A stretch of 64,000 bases of DNA from Dacryopinax spathularia. Its lineage: Eukaryota; Basidiomycota; Dacrymycetes; Dacrymycetales; Dacrymycetaceae. The notes under the pieces are model-generated. The model ran no database searches. It saw only the letters and a program-made list of their open reading frames with translations, and was not told the origin of the DNA. The stretch is from assembly GCA_037974965.1 (NCBI GenBank), contig JBBPFI010000018.1, positions 496,001 through 560,000 of the forward strand. Direction: 5' to 3'. The position numbers were made by a program, and so were the translations under genes. Of the stretch, positions 52,531-64,000 are shown one piece after another (position 1 is the stretch's first letter; each line of letters starts with the position of its first letter).

Positions 52531-55500
52531 TATGGAAGCCTCCCGCGGACAGCTCGACTCCGGGGTCCATCTAGGGTCCAAGAACCCTAGGACCCGGTGA
52601 GCGACCGGGCAAAAAGGCCAAAGCCCCAGTGCACAGGGATATAACAAATATTTTATGGATAACTTAAAGACCCTGGTGCGGCCGCTTATTAGAAAGAACA
52701 AATTGGGAAATAGTAATATTTGTTTAAGTTATCTGTTGTATAAGTGGTTTCTGGCCTCATTACATAATTCAATGTGTCCGAAATTTGCTAAATATAATGC
52801 AGAAGTGAGCCAAACTGTCAGGGTTCACCTAATTTCGGAGCAGGTTTGACACTTTCAATGGCATTCGGGCCAAGTCGAGCGCTGTGTGATCCTTTCTTTT
52901 CCCAGGTGTGCAGGAGAGATCTTAGGTGCGATGGGCAGGTAAAAGACTGAGGGGAAATGGGACGACGAGATTGAAGTACCGAAACGATATTTCGTTTCAG
53001 GAAGGCGGTGCGAGATGATTCGATGGGGGCGAACGAGACGCGCTTCACGATCCGTAGTGGTCATTCGCATCTAGCTTCGTACCTACCGCTATGATATATG
53101 TAAGTCTAGGGCAAGTACCAAATTTTACCTTCACTCCGGACGATACCGGAATCTCGCATCGAGATTTCAGTCTCTGCCCGGGCCGGCTAACCGTTCCGAG
53201 ATCTCGAGCTGAGCTTGCCAGCCCTAGATCCCGTTCTGAGATCCGGTCGCAACTACTGGTTCCGAGATTCCGCACTCAGGGTCCATCGGCCACGAATAAC
53301 CACCTGTTGCCTCGTTCCCCGCTCAGGAGGAGAATACTCCTCACAGCGCACTTAGACTCAAAACTGCTCGGTCCCTGGTCGAAAGCCTTTGAACACCGAT
53401 CAGCATTGACATCAACCGATTGAGCCGAAGCATTGCCCTAAACATGGTGAACTGTACAGTTCCACACCCACCTGGTTTGCTTCCATTTTGCTTCCACATT
53501 TTCATGTATATATACCAGCCCCAAGGAGCCCTATGCTCCATAGAGCTGATCTCTCAGGAATTCCACTGTCGAATAGTGACGAACCTAGAGCGAACTTTCA
53601 CCGACTCTCCTGCGAACTCTTCGATTGGTGACCGAACCTAGACTTCGTCCCACTCGTGCCTACTCTCTGACCAAAGACTATTCGGGCCGATTCGTGATAT
53701 TGGCCCCACTGTCGACATTGATTCGAGCTTTGTGCTCTCATCCTCTCTCCTCTCGACCCCTTTCGGTTCTTGATTCGAGGCAACTTTCCCAATTCGGCAG
53801 TGTGCCCTGACAGAAACCTGAATAAGTATCTGGATGCTTTGTAGAGTTGCATGATTCATTACCATATTAAAAAAGGTTTGCTGAAAAAGGCAGTACTTAT
53901 GACCGGAGAACTCTGGAATTGGAAAAAGGATGTTTATATTACTAAAGTGGATTACTGATGTCAGGGCACACAATACTAAGGCTACCTGTGAATTGGGCCA
54001 AAGAGAGTGACAAGACGTTTGGGATGAGTTCAAGGAGCGGAAAAATCACGGAAAGTCAAGCACAGAGAGAATCGCAAGCCAAAGCCGTCAATATCAGAAG
54101 TAACAAAAGGCTTGAAGACGTTCATAGGTATTTTGAATCTCAATGCTTAGTTTGACTCTACAAGTATTGTGGAAGATCCTAAGTGATCAGATCTAAGGAC
54201 AACACTATGACAGGGGGCATAATTCTCTATAAGTGGATCGGAAGCAGTTCTAGATGCGGGCTGTACAGTTGGCTTAGGGTGGGCTCTGTTTACCATAGGC
54301 AGTATGCTCTGCCTGTCCATGATAATATTGATACCCTTGAAATAGTGAAATCCAGTGTCTTGCCTACATCATAATATTGCAAGGGCTCGAATTGGATGAA
54401 CCCTGACAACTGATAACAAAGTGGTACATAACTTTGGGCGTTCTTATAAATGCAACTACCCTTATTTGCAACTACTCTTATTAAGCTGAGATTTTGAGTA
54501 TTTTGCTCTGATTTTACTAATATGATGGATAGCAGCATTGTCAGGGGACGTACCTTTTTCGACCCTGGAGCCTAGCCCCATACTTGCTTCCATGCCTTCC
54601 CAAGCACCTGGTCATCGGTTTCCCTGGTTATCTCCACCGATCTATTGGAATTAGCACTATCCCTGTTGCCGCTCAGGAACCAAGAAGCATGGTGGGCACA
54701 ATGACGCGCCACACAAACTGTTTCAACCCCTGATGCCGCCCATGCCCTTGTGGCCGCTCATGCCATTGTGGCCACCAATCACTAGCTTCTCTGCCTTACC
54801 GCCGCCGTAGCATGGGGTTACCCCGCCTGGCAACCACCGGTGCATTCCAGGGGCCTCCGGTACCTTCCGGAATACTGCAGCGCAGCCTTGTAGTAAGTGA
54901 TCCTTACTCATCGAGCGCAGCCTTGGTCCTAGTATATGCCAGCACCTTCTGCCATAGGGCGTAGCCACACCCATGGATTATGCCGGTAGGTTCTCTAGGC
55001 AGGCGCTGCCACACTTACTGTAGGGTATAGATAGACAGCCTGTAAGGCCTAAGGCTCCTCAGATCCGGTCTCTGAGGACTTCCACCACTGTAACTCCTAA
55101 GCACTCGATCTCACTATCCACTCTACTCTTGTCCTCCACACCCTCTACTCTACTCCAATCGCTATCCCATCTTTCTGTCACCCGCAGTAGCCTTGTTATT
55201 GTGGTGTGCCCTCACAAGCATACAATGATGCTAGTTTGGATACATAGATCCTATATGGTTGGATTTTCTGCCAAAGTTGTGTCAGATACCCTTGAAATAA
55301 ATATGGATATAGAACCTATCAGATCAGATATGAGCATTTATGTTCTTTGCTTAAAGTCCCATATATATATAGGGTTAAACTGCTGTTCTATAAAGACAAC
55401 TTTAGCCAAAAGCCTTTTTGTTCCAATTGTAAGCTTGAAGTATAGTGTAAGAAAAAAGGCACTAGAGGTAATTTATATGAAAGCAAAACATAAGTAAAAA

Positions 55501-55706
55501 AAGTTTAATCTGTTCTCCTGATGTTAAGTGGCTGTATATAAAATTTGGTTTCATTTTCGCAAAAACAAGGGTCCTAAGCCGACTTTAGCAGTACATGGGG
55601 GCCTAGACCCTAATATCGGGGGTCGAGCCCGGTCAAGTCCAGCTTGGACCGAGCTCGGTAGCCCTCTGCGGACAGCTCAGGGAGCTGTCCGCGGAAGGCT
55701 TCCATA
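52531..55706. mobile_element. 3.2-kb terminal-inverted-repeat DNA element, AT-rich, no recognised transposase
   Basis: The element begins TATGGAAGCC and ends with its reverse complement. The terminal inverted repeats match over 25 bp with one mismatch and are bounded by a perfect 6-bp target duplication. Next to the right end is an 11-bp perfect palindrome arm pair (55668-55678 with 55682-55692), and near the left end a 7-bp CTAGGGT/ACCCTAG hairpin (about 52570-52590). Inside, 52640-54540 and 55160-55560 are AT-rich compared with the GC-rich host, and all open frames are short. I recognise no transposase, so it is either non-autonomous or a long-decayed autonomous copy. A 6-bp duplication excludes TA- and TTAA-targeting families; the superfamily is unassigned. 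Confidence 0.8.
53160..53280 (+). repeat. Short dispersed TTCCGAGAT-like repeats inside the element
   Basis: Three variants of GTTCYGAGATYYCG occur within about 75 bp (near 53192, 53233 and 53260). They could be degenerate binding sites or simple duplication. Confidence 0.4.
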
Positions 55707-55712
55707 GTTCCG
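55707..55712 (+). repeat. Right 6-bp target-site duplication (GTTCCG)
   Basis: Identical to 52525-52530 and directly outside the right terminus. Confidence 0.8.
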
Positions 55713-57949
55713 GATGGCTGGCTTGCCTCACCTTCCTCTTTCGCTGATGCAATTGATGTGTTCCTCTAGTACAGTACTTCATTCAGTCAAGCCACGACCT
55801 CATCTCTCTGTGTATTGTAAAACTACTCTGACAGCCAATACGCCTGTCATAACGCTCCTCAGGCCTCCTCCTTCCACATCAAGTTATCAACCCCGTCCTC
55901 AACTCAGTCCTCAGCACAACACAACACAACCCACCGAACTAATAGGAGCTTCTATAAACAGCACCTCACTTCACTGCTTGGCTTTACCTACATGGGCTTG
56001 GTTTGGTTTGGTCTGGCTTGGTTCTTCCCACGCATGCGAACGGCAGCTCTGAGATCAGTCCCATCAGAAACCTGTCAGTCCAGTGATACAGACGTGGGAT
56101 TAGACACTTGGAACGCGCGTGGCAGCGGGCACTGATATTGAGTGTATGTATTGAGAGCTCTGCGCATCTGAAGGATAGAATGGGATTGGACAACAACTCG
56201 ATGTGCATGAGAGGGCTGTTCCGCTCGTTCCGTTCCGAGGGAGCGAGGCTTGATGTCTATATCGATATCAGTATACTACGTTATCACAAGCGACCACATT
56301 GTCCCTTCACCTTTCTTCTGCACCTAGTATCACTGTATTTTGATCTCAGGGAGAGAAGGGAGGACGAGGAGAAATCGCAACAGTCACCACCTGCCCTATA
56401 CTTGGGTGTCCATCCTGTTCCCCGCTCCTTACAGGCCCTCCCCAGCTTCTACAGCCGACAGTCAGACTCGTAGCCGCATTCCACTTCCTTCTGTCCTCCA
56501 ATTTGCAAGCCTCACCCACCGCTCGCACCTCCCAAGCCCAACACCCCGTCGGCGGCCGTCCTCCAAATTAACACACCAAGGTTTCTCTCATTCAACAGTC
56601 ATGGTGCGCCTCATTCTTCCACCTACCACTGCCTGAGGCCGCGCCTGGGATCTTGGGACCGGAGATAGCGCAACGCCGGTGTCGTGCTGGCACTACGTAC
56701 TGCTGGCATCGACGCCGGCCAGCGGCCAGCTCACCATACCAAGCGTAAGGCGGCTTGTACCATCCGCTCTGATTAACAGCCTTTGACCTCATCCAGTATT
56801 CACGGCAGAGCAGAGCGTAAGGCTGTATGGCTCTGGCTCTGGCTCTGGTTCTGGGTTTGATCTTCCCCAGTGCATAAGCTCGTTACTGTTTATGCGCTTG
56901 GAATGCGTGTGAGGACAAAGGGGGAAACAGCAAGCTCAGCCCCTCGGTCCCGCCGTTATTCTCTCCTCCGCTGCCAGCGAAACATCCATGGACTCCAGTC
57001 GGACAAAGGGCTGGCACTGCAGAATGCCAGCAGGCCCGCCTCTCTCGGTACCGAAGAACTTTGCCTTGCTACCGCCGACGACCGCCGTCCTCCGGTCTTG
57101 CGTGCTACTTGCGGCTCCGAGAATGTTTGCTGTCTGGTCCTGATTGGTCCTATGCTTGCTTGTGCTGAGGCTTCCTGGAGGAGGTTTGGCCTGGTTCTGG
57201 TGTGTAATGCACTCGTATGAAATGTTGCGTCGGCCGGAGGAGCTTAGGCGGAGTTTCTACAGATTCTGTCGGTGTCTGGCGCTTGTCTTGCAAGCGCTTT
57301 CCTACCAAAGGCCGCCAGAGAACCTCGATACATCATCTGTACAACCTCATCTGACTTCTACGCCCCCTCAAAGTACTGCTCAGAGAGGAAGTGCGGCAGT
57401 ATGATGGACCGGCTGCAACAGCACAAAACGGCTTGGATCGCGCACCAGCTGATGCAAGGCTCACATCAACACACCCCTCAGAATGGACGTCTGCCTGCTG
57501 GAAGCTAACCCGTATTGACAGACCAAAGAGTCTTATCCCCGCCTTGTCCGCCGACAGCCCTTCTTCCTACACCCGCCGATCGTACAGCCCCAGAATGGAC
57601 CAGAACAGGTCGGATCCGGGTGGGGGACACGTTGTTGGCACGTTTTTGGGAAGGAGGGGAAGTCTGAAACGGGTAATGACTGAAGTAGGGAAGCAGATGC
57701 TAGGTCGGGATGTTTCGGGCAAGTGTTGCTTTCTCGATGCGGGAGCGGTTATGGAGGCTGGGAGCAGGGTCGAGGTGATGGATTGACTCAGGAAACTCAG
57801 TGCGAATGAGCAGAGACGGGTCTTCGTATATTCGCTAAGTGTTGCGTAGAGCATCGGTGTTGCATGTCATGAGAAGATGGGGTGGTACAACCACAGCGAA
57901 AAGTCGTGAGCGAGTCTGCAGCCGCTCTCCAGCTAGAAAAGCAGCTTAT
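55713..57949. other. Gene-poor region between the element and F-box-like gene 3
   Basis: About 2.2 kb. Short tandem GGCTTGGTTTGGTTTGGTCTGGC at about 56000-56020 and GGCTCTGGCTCTGGCTCTGG at about 56827-56848 are simple repeats. Open frames such as 57391-57786 show no domain. The part next to 57949 should hold the 3' UTR of the minus-strand F-box-like gene. Confidence 0.4.
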
Positions 57950-59186
57950 TCATTCGATCCATTCGATCAGCGACACCTGTTTGCCCGCCCTCGGACGAGG
58001 GGTGCGTGCCAGCCCCTCCCTCGGCGTCCACTCGACTTCATCAGGACCTAGCACCCTTCCAGGTTGGCGACGAAGCTGATAAGCGGGCAATCTTTGGCGG
58101 TCCGATGACCCACGCAGCTCGTCAATGATCGTGAATGTTTGCAGGGACGCGCAAGCTCTGCCCAGGGGCGTGATAGGCGGAAGATATCGGAGAGCCGGGC
58201 GGTCATAGTAGGAGTGAATCTCGAGGTTCTCCAGTGAATGGAAGGATCGGAAAGCATGTAGGACATCAGGGCGCTGCATCTCAACGACCATCTGGCAATG
58301 GTGAGTTAGCGAGGTCTCTTTATGAGCAGGGTGCAGGGCCGACCGTGTATTCAACGTTCTCCATGCTGTGTACGATGAGATCGACGATGTCAGGAATCGC
58401 ACGAGCAGCATATATGAAGAACATCCCATCGATCTTCATCATCAGCAACTTGATGCGGCGCAGCGGTCCGGTCGACTTGGAGAGCATTTCCATACATTTC
58501 GGTACATGCACTTCCAGCAGAGTGTCAAGAGGGCGGAACTCGGTCACAGGCCGGCCGGGGACGAGATACTTTGCATCTTCGTGGAAAGCGACTAGGCTTC
58601 GCAATCGTGGGATGGCACTGCGCTGCAGAGCAGGTATAGAGAAGCTCGGACCATCATGAATCTCCAAGTCTTCGATGAGAGGCTGACTCTGCAGAATGAC
58701 ATGTTCGAAGACTGAAGTCGGGAGGACCAGGGACCGTACTTGAATGCCGGACTGGGCGAGATTCCGGGCCGGCAAACGCCCAAGAGGTGATGTATTCTTG
58801 AACGTGAGGTGTTCTAACTGTTTCATCAATCGAAACGCTCGAAACATGAGCCTGCAATATGATGGAGCGAAGGTGTATAGGAATATCTTGGGTGCCGGCC
58901 ATTGATGCACGATCCAGTCGGGAACCTCGCCAAAGTCGATATCGAGGCGGGTCACATATGCGGCAACGGCTGGTTTCCTGAGAATCAGCAGACACGCATT
59001 GATTGCCCGTCGAAAGTCTTTCAGTCGTAAATGGCGATATAGGTACCGTATAGCGATGTCATGAAAGACTGAATTGACCAGACAGAGCTGCCGCAAATCT
59101 CGATGCTCGTCCAGCCGGCTGAAGATCGCCTCGTGCAATTCTGGAGGCAATTGCGGTACACTGCTTCCACTCTCCGTCAGCGACAT
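57950..59186 (-). CDS. F-box-like protein 3
   Basis: Two exons, 59186-58344 and 58291-57950, with a 52-bp intron, giving 394 residues. The donor is GTCGGC, weaker than usual, so the exact splice is less certain than in its paralogues. The F-box-like segment is QLPPELHEAIFSRLDEHRDLRQLCLVNSVFHDIAIRYLYRHLRL from residue 12. It is followed by the same helical pattern as F-box-like proteins 1 and 2 (for example LLILRKPAVAAYVTRLDIDF versus LVLLRKPHLRRQVRSM). The conserved C-terminal exon begins near MVVEMQRPDVLHAFRSFHSLENLEIHSYY. Probable SCF adaptor; the substrate is unknown. This copy is 18 kb from the tandem pair, with many genes between. Confidence 0.72.
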
Positions 59187-59461
59187 TTGGCCTATGCAGT
59201 ATTAAGCAAGTGCTTTGCAGTGAGCGCATTCTTGCCATACCGATGAATACGAAGTCAGATAAGCGATGAGTGAGCTTGTTCGATGAAAGAAGACGCCGCT
59301 GTCCTTCTCGATCTGGACCCTTCTCCGCTTAGTCATCCCTCCATCGCACATGAATGGATTCGCATCTTGGAAATGCAAAAGATATTAGTGAAAGTCGTCC
59401 ATTGCAGTATAATATACGTGAGAGCGATGAGTAAGGAGAGGAGTCCAGTGGGACTTCCACG
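59187..59461. promoter_or_regulatory. Region between F-box-like gene 3 and GluRS gene
   Basis: 275 bp carrying the F-box-like gene 3 promoter (minus strand) and the 3' flank of the GluRS gene, also minus strand. No motif stands out. Confidence 0.35.
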
Positions 59462-61780
<2,319 letters not shown>

Positions 61781-62948
61781 ATGGCTGCAAGGGGTCGATA
61801 TGTCCCTCCAGCTTTGCGGCAGCGGGAGGAAGAGCGACAAAGAAGGGAGCGAGAGCGGAAGGGAAAGCCGTTGGATAGGATGGAACGGCTAGCAATGATC
61901 AGCAGAGGTGGGGACGAGGATGGACATGACTCGTTCGTCATGATTGCAATCCCATGGCTGCTTGTGACTAATGTAAGAGCAGTTTGAAAGACTACAGAGT
62001 ACAAGAAGAGTTCCGAGCGTACATTGAGGGTCATGTGCGCCATCCTGTTGTGTAGTATGGACATCTCTTACCTCTTTCCAGATCGCATACTACGGAGCGT
62101 CCAATCCATTCCCTCCGGCCCAGAATGATGACGGCTCGACTGCTTTGTCGTCCAACCAGCGAGAAACGTTAACGAATATCCTGATCATGCTACGTAAGAG
62201 TAACAATTCTGCTACGGACCCGACTGATCGGGTACTAGGCAAGTTGCGAGAAGGTATCCTGGCCGCACAGCGGGTGGACGACTTTGCGATCGAAGCATAC
62301 GAGACCTCTGCGCGCCTCGCAATTTATTGTCAGGACGACAAGGCCCTATCCAGCGTCTTTGGGCGCCTCGTGCCCGACCTGTACGACGAGCATGAGGAGG
62401 CGAAACTCGTGGACAACTTCGCTCTGTTAAGGACCAATCCTTATACCGGTGCCACGCAATCGAACGGTGTACAAGTGGAGCAGCGCAAATCAAATCGGGA
62501 CGAATACCTTGCCGTCTACCTCCTTCACCTAATTATTACCGGCTATCCATCTCAACGCGACGTCCTTCCTCGCATGAGACAGCTGCTACCCCGGACATCT
62601 CCCAATTTTGATTTAGTCAAGGCCACTGCTACCCATGTTCGAAGAGGCAACTTCTGGGCATTGTCGCAGCTCGTCATCCGTCCTCCGCCGTCCCGAAGCG
62701 ATTTGATACAAAGAATGCTGGTCGTTATTCTCGCCAAGACGAGGACACGGAGTTGGGCAACCTTGAAGGCCGCCTATATCCAATTGCAGCTCGATCAACG
62801 GCATTGGCTCGAAACGGTTTTGGGGTTCGTTCAGCCGACGAGCGTGGAAGCCTTTATGAGCGAGCGAGTCAAGACGGGCGAAGCTGTCGAGAAACAAGGT
62901 TCTCCTCTAACGTGGACCATCAACAAAGCCAGCAAGGTTCGAGGCTGA
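61781..62948 (+). CDS. SAC3/GANP-domain-like protein
   Basis: Three exons. The first starts MAARGRYVPPALRQREEERQRRERERKGK. A first intron of about 50 nt has a perfect GACTAAT branch site. Exon 2 gives LKDYRVQEEFRAYIEGHVRHPV, and a short intron separates it from IAYYGASNPFPPAQND. The rest matches the spacing of SAC3/GANP domains: FAIEAYETSARLAIYCQDDKA, FGRLVPDLYDE, DEYLAVYLLHLIITGYPSQRDVLPRM, VRRGNFWALSQLV and LVVILAKTRTRSWATLKAAYIQLQ. SAC3-family proteins (Sac3, Thp3/LENG8, GANP) act in mRNA export or splicing-coupled roles. The match is by pattern, and which member applies is not clear. At about 340 residues it is closest in size to the shorter relatives. It converges with ADE8, with only 43 bp between stop codons. 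Confidence 0.68.
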
Positions 62949-62991
62949 AGCGGAGCGACTCCCATCGGTCCGTCCGTAGTACGGATTGCCG

Positions 62992-63713
62992 TTATGAGCG
63001 CTGCTGTTCAAGCACTTTCCGGGTGGCTTCGACGATGATGTCGTGTTCGACCTCGTGTATGCGCGCCTCAAGATCGTCCAGGCTGTCGCCGTCCTTGATT
63101 TCCACCTCTCGTACCACCACCGGTTCTCCTCGATCGACCTCCGGCACAACCCGATGAACCATCACACCCGTATTCTTGATCTCTCCAGCTTTGAACGCAT
63201 CGTACGCCCTGCCAATAGCGTTCGCTCCGTCGAATGCACCGGGCAAGGCGGGATGCAAGTTGATGATGGGAAGATCCCGGCCTCTCGGCGATCCCACATA
63301 GAGGACTTCGAGGAACTCAGCGGAGAGGATATGCATCCAACCCGCCAGCACGACGATATCCGGTTTCGCCTCCAGCACCGACTTGGCGACCGCGATGTCG
63401 TAGTCAATCCTCGTCTTGCCGGGGTTGGCTTTTAGGTACGTTACGAGGGCGAGGTATCCTGTGGGTATCGGAGGCTCGGCCGTGCGCGCACGTTCCAGCC
63501 CGAATGCATTCTTGCGGTTGGAAAAGACGAGGACTATGCGTGCGTTGGGTATCGTGCCGGATGCACAGGCGTCAATCAGGGCTTGAAGGTTTGTGCCTGC
63601 AATACGTTTAGAACAGACAGTACCTGCAATAATCTCAATGCCGTACCTGATCCCGAAATAAGAACAACGATTCTCTTCTCCGCACCATTACTCTGTTCCT
63701 GCAGAGTGCTCAT
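62992..63713 (-). CDS. ADE8: Phosphoribosylglycinamide formyltransferase (GAR transformylase)
   Basis: Monofunctional purine-synthesis enzyme transferring formyl from 10-formyl-THF to GAR. Two exons with one intron of about 49 nt near the start, splitting ISGSG/TNLQAL. The product is about 224 residues, as in yeast Ade8. Motifs are RIVVLISGSGTNLQALIDAC, VFSNRKNAFGLERA, DIVVLAGWMHILSAEFL, the catalytic Asn-His segment INLHPALPGAFDG and the catalytic Asp region VVPEVDRGEPVVV. Nothing is missing. The ATG at 63711-63713 is the first in frame. The gene converges on the SAC3-like gene, and no other purine gene is nearby. Confidence 0.94.
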
Positions 63714-64000
63714 CGTGCACCAAAGTCTAACAGGTCAAACCCGTATCCGTCGCAGGCGATGAGAAGGTGTAAGAAGCCCTAAAAAGGAAGTGGCGAACGT
63801 GCTGCAGTTGCAACGGAAACAAATTCCCCACGTCCTTCAATTTTGCCGTTTGGTCGTCCGCCTCACTCACCGTCAACAACAGCATCAAAAGGTGTGTATT
63901 ATCCGTCTAGAAGGGTGCATGTATGCTGTCTGAGGAGCATATATGCTCTCCTTGAAAATTGTGGGGGGTTTGCTGAAGCGAGGTAATAGAAACCATGCCT
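63714..64000. promoter_or_regulatory. ADE8 promoter region, cut by the window end
   Basis: 287 bp upstream of the minus-strand ADE8 start. No clear gene or motif is seen. Confidence 0.35.

Noticed and set aside
52531-55706. An LTR-type retroelement
   Set aside because: Ends are inverted, not direct, and no gag/pol-like segments are visible; the 6-bp duplication and inverted ends fit a DNA transposon.
57391-57786. A 131-codon plus-strand frame as a gene
   Set aside because: No domain, no conserved features, and it lies in otherwise non-coding sequence.

Overview
The window looks like a chromosomal segment of a basidiomycete fungus, most plausibly a tremellomycete-type yeast or dimorph (inference from style, not proven). 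Protein genes lie on both strands and are split by many short introns, mostly about 45-60 bp with GT..AG ends and CTNAY-like branch sites. Intergenic regions are CT-rich, and the protein families are typically fungal: ATP synthase subunit J, a TmpA-like membrane protein, Dal5-type permeases and UMTA-type methyltransferases. There are no operons, ribosome binding sites or CRISPR arrays. I joined exons by eye, so internal boundaries are approximate unless stated.

Layout. 0.2-6.5 kb: a peroxisomal long-chain acyl-CoA synthetase ending in SKL, an intron-containing tRNA-Arg and a large low-complexity H2C2 zinc-finger protein. 6.5-10 kb: gene-poor. 10-16.7 kb: a Dal5-type MFS permease, ATP18, decayed relics of a SNF2 gene and of a TmpA-like gene, and the intact TmpA-like gene. 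16.7-21.4 kb: gene-poor and degraded. 21.4-34.8 kb: a dense metabolic and chromatin block with 3-hydroxyisobutyrate dehydrogenase, an SDR-family protein, an LSH/IRC5-type SNF2 remodeller, mannitol-1-phosphate dehydrogenase and a second Dal5-type permease. 34.8-36.4 kb: a repeat island. 36.4-50.9 kb: two F-box-like genes, a SIKE/FGFR1OP2-like coiled-coil protein, a proline-rich basic protein, SCD6/LSM14, a second repeat island, RRP3 and a UMTA-type methyltransferase. 52.5-55.7 kb: an AT-rich 3.2-kb insertion with terminal inverted repeats. 58-63.7 kb: a third F-box-like gene, mitochondrial-type GluRS, a SAC3-domain-like protein and ADE8.

How the genes relate. Most are independent housekeeping genes arranged as divergent or convergent pairs, and I see no biosynthetic cluster. 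RRP3 (rRNA processing), SCD6 (mRNP/P-body), the SAC3-like protein, GluRS and the tRNA belong to RNA metabolism. The acyl-CoA synthetase, HIBADH and M1PDH belong to carbon metabolism. The two permeases are close paralogues, the three F-box-like genes form a small family, and the SNF2 and TmpA relics at 13-14.2 kb point to past local duplication followed by decay.

Most unusual features. (1) A repeat family at 35.2-36.3 and 45.1-46.6 kb has a tRNA-like (Pol III box A / box B) head followed by two tandem 22-nt-period hairpins whose stems differ between copies by compensatory changes. Pairs of these heads sit in inverted orientation at both ends of ~650-bp foldback units. (2) The 3,176-bp element at 52531-55706 has a 25-bp terminal inverted repeat, a perfect 6-bp target duplication and a subterminal perfect palindrome, but no transposase I can recognise.
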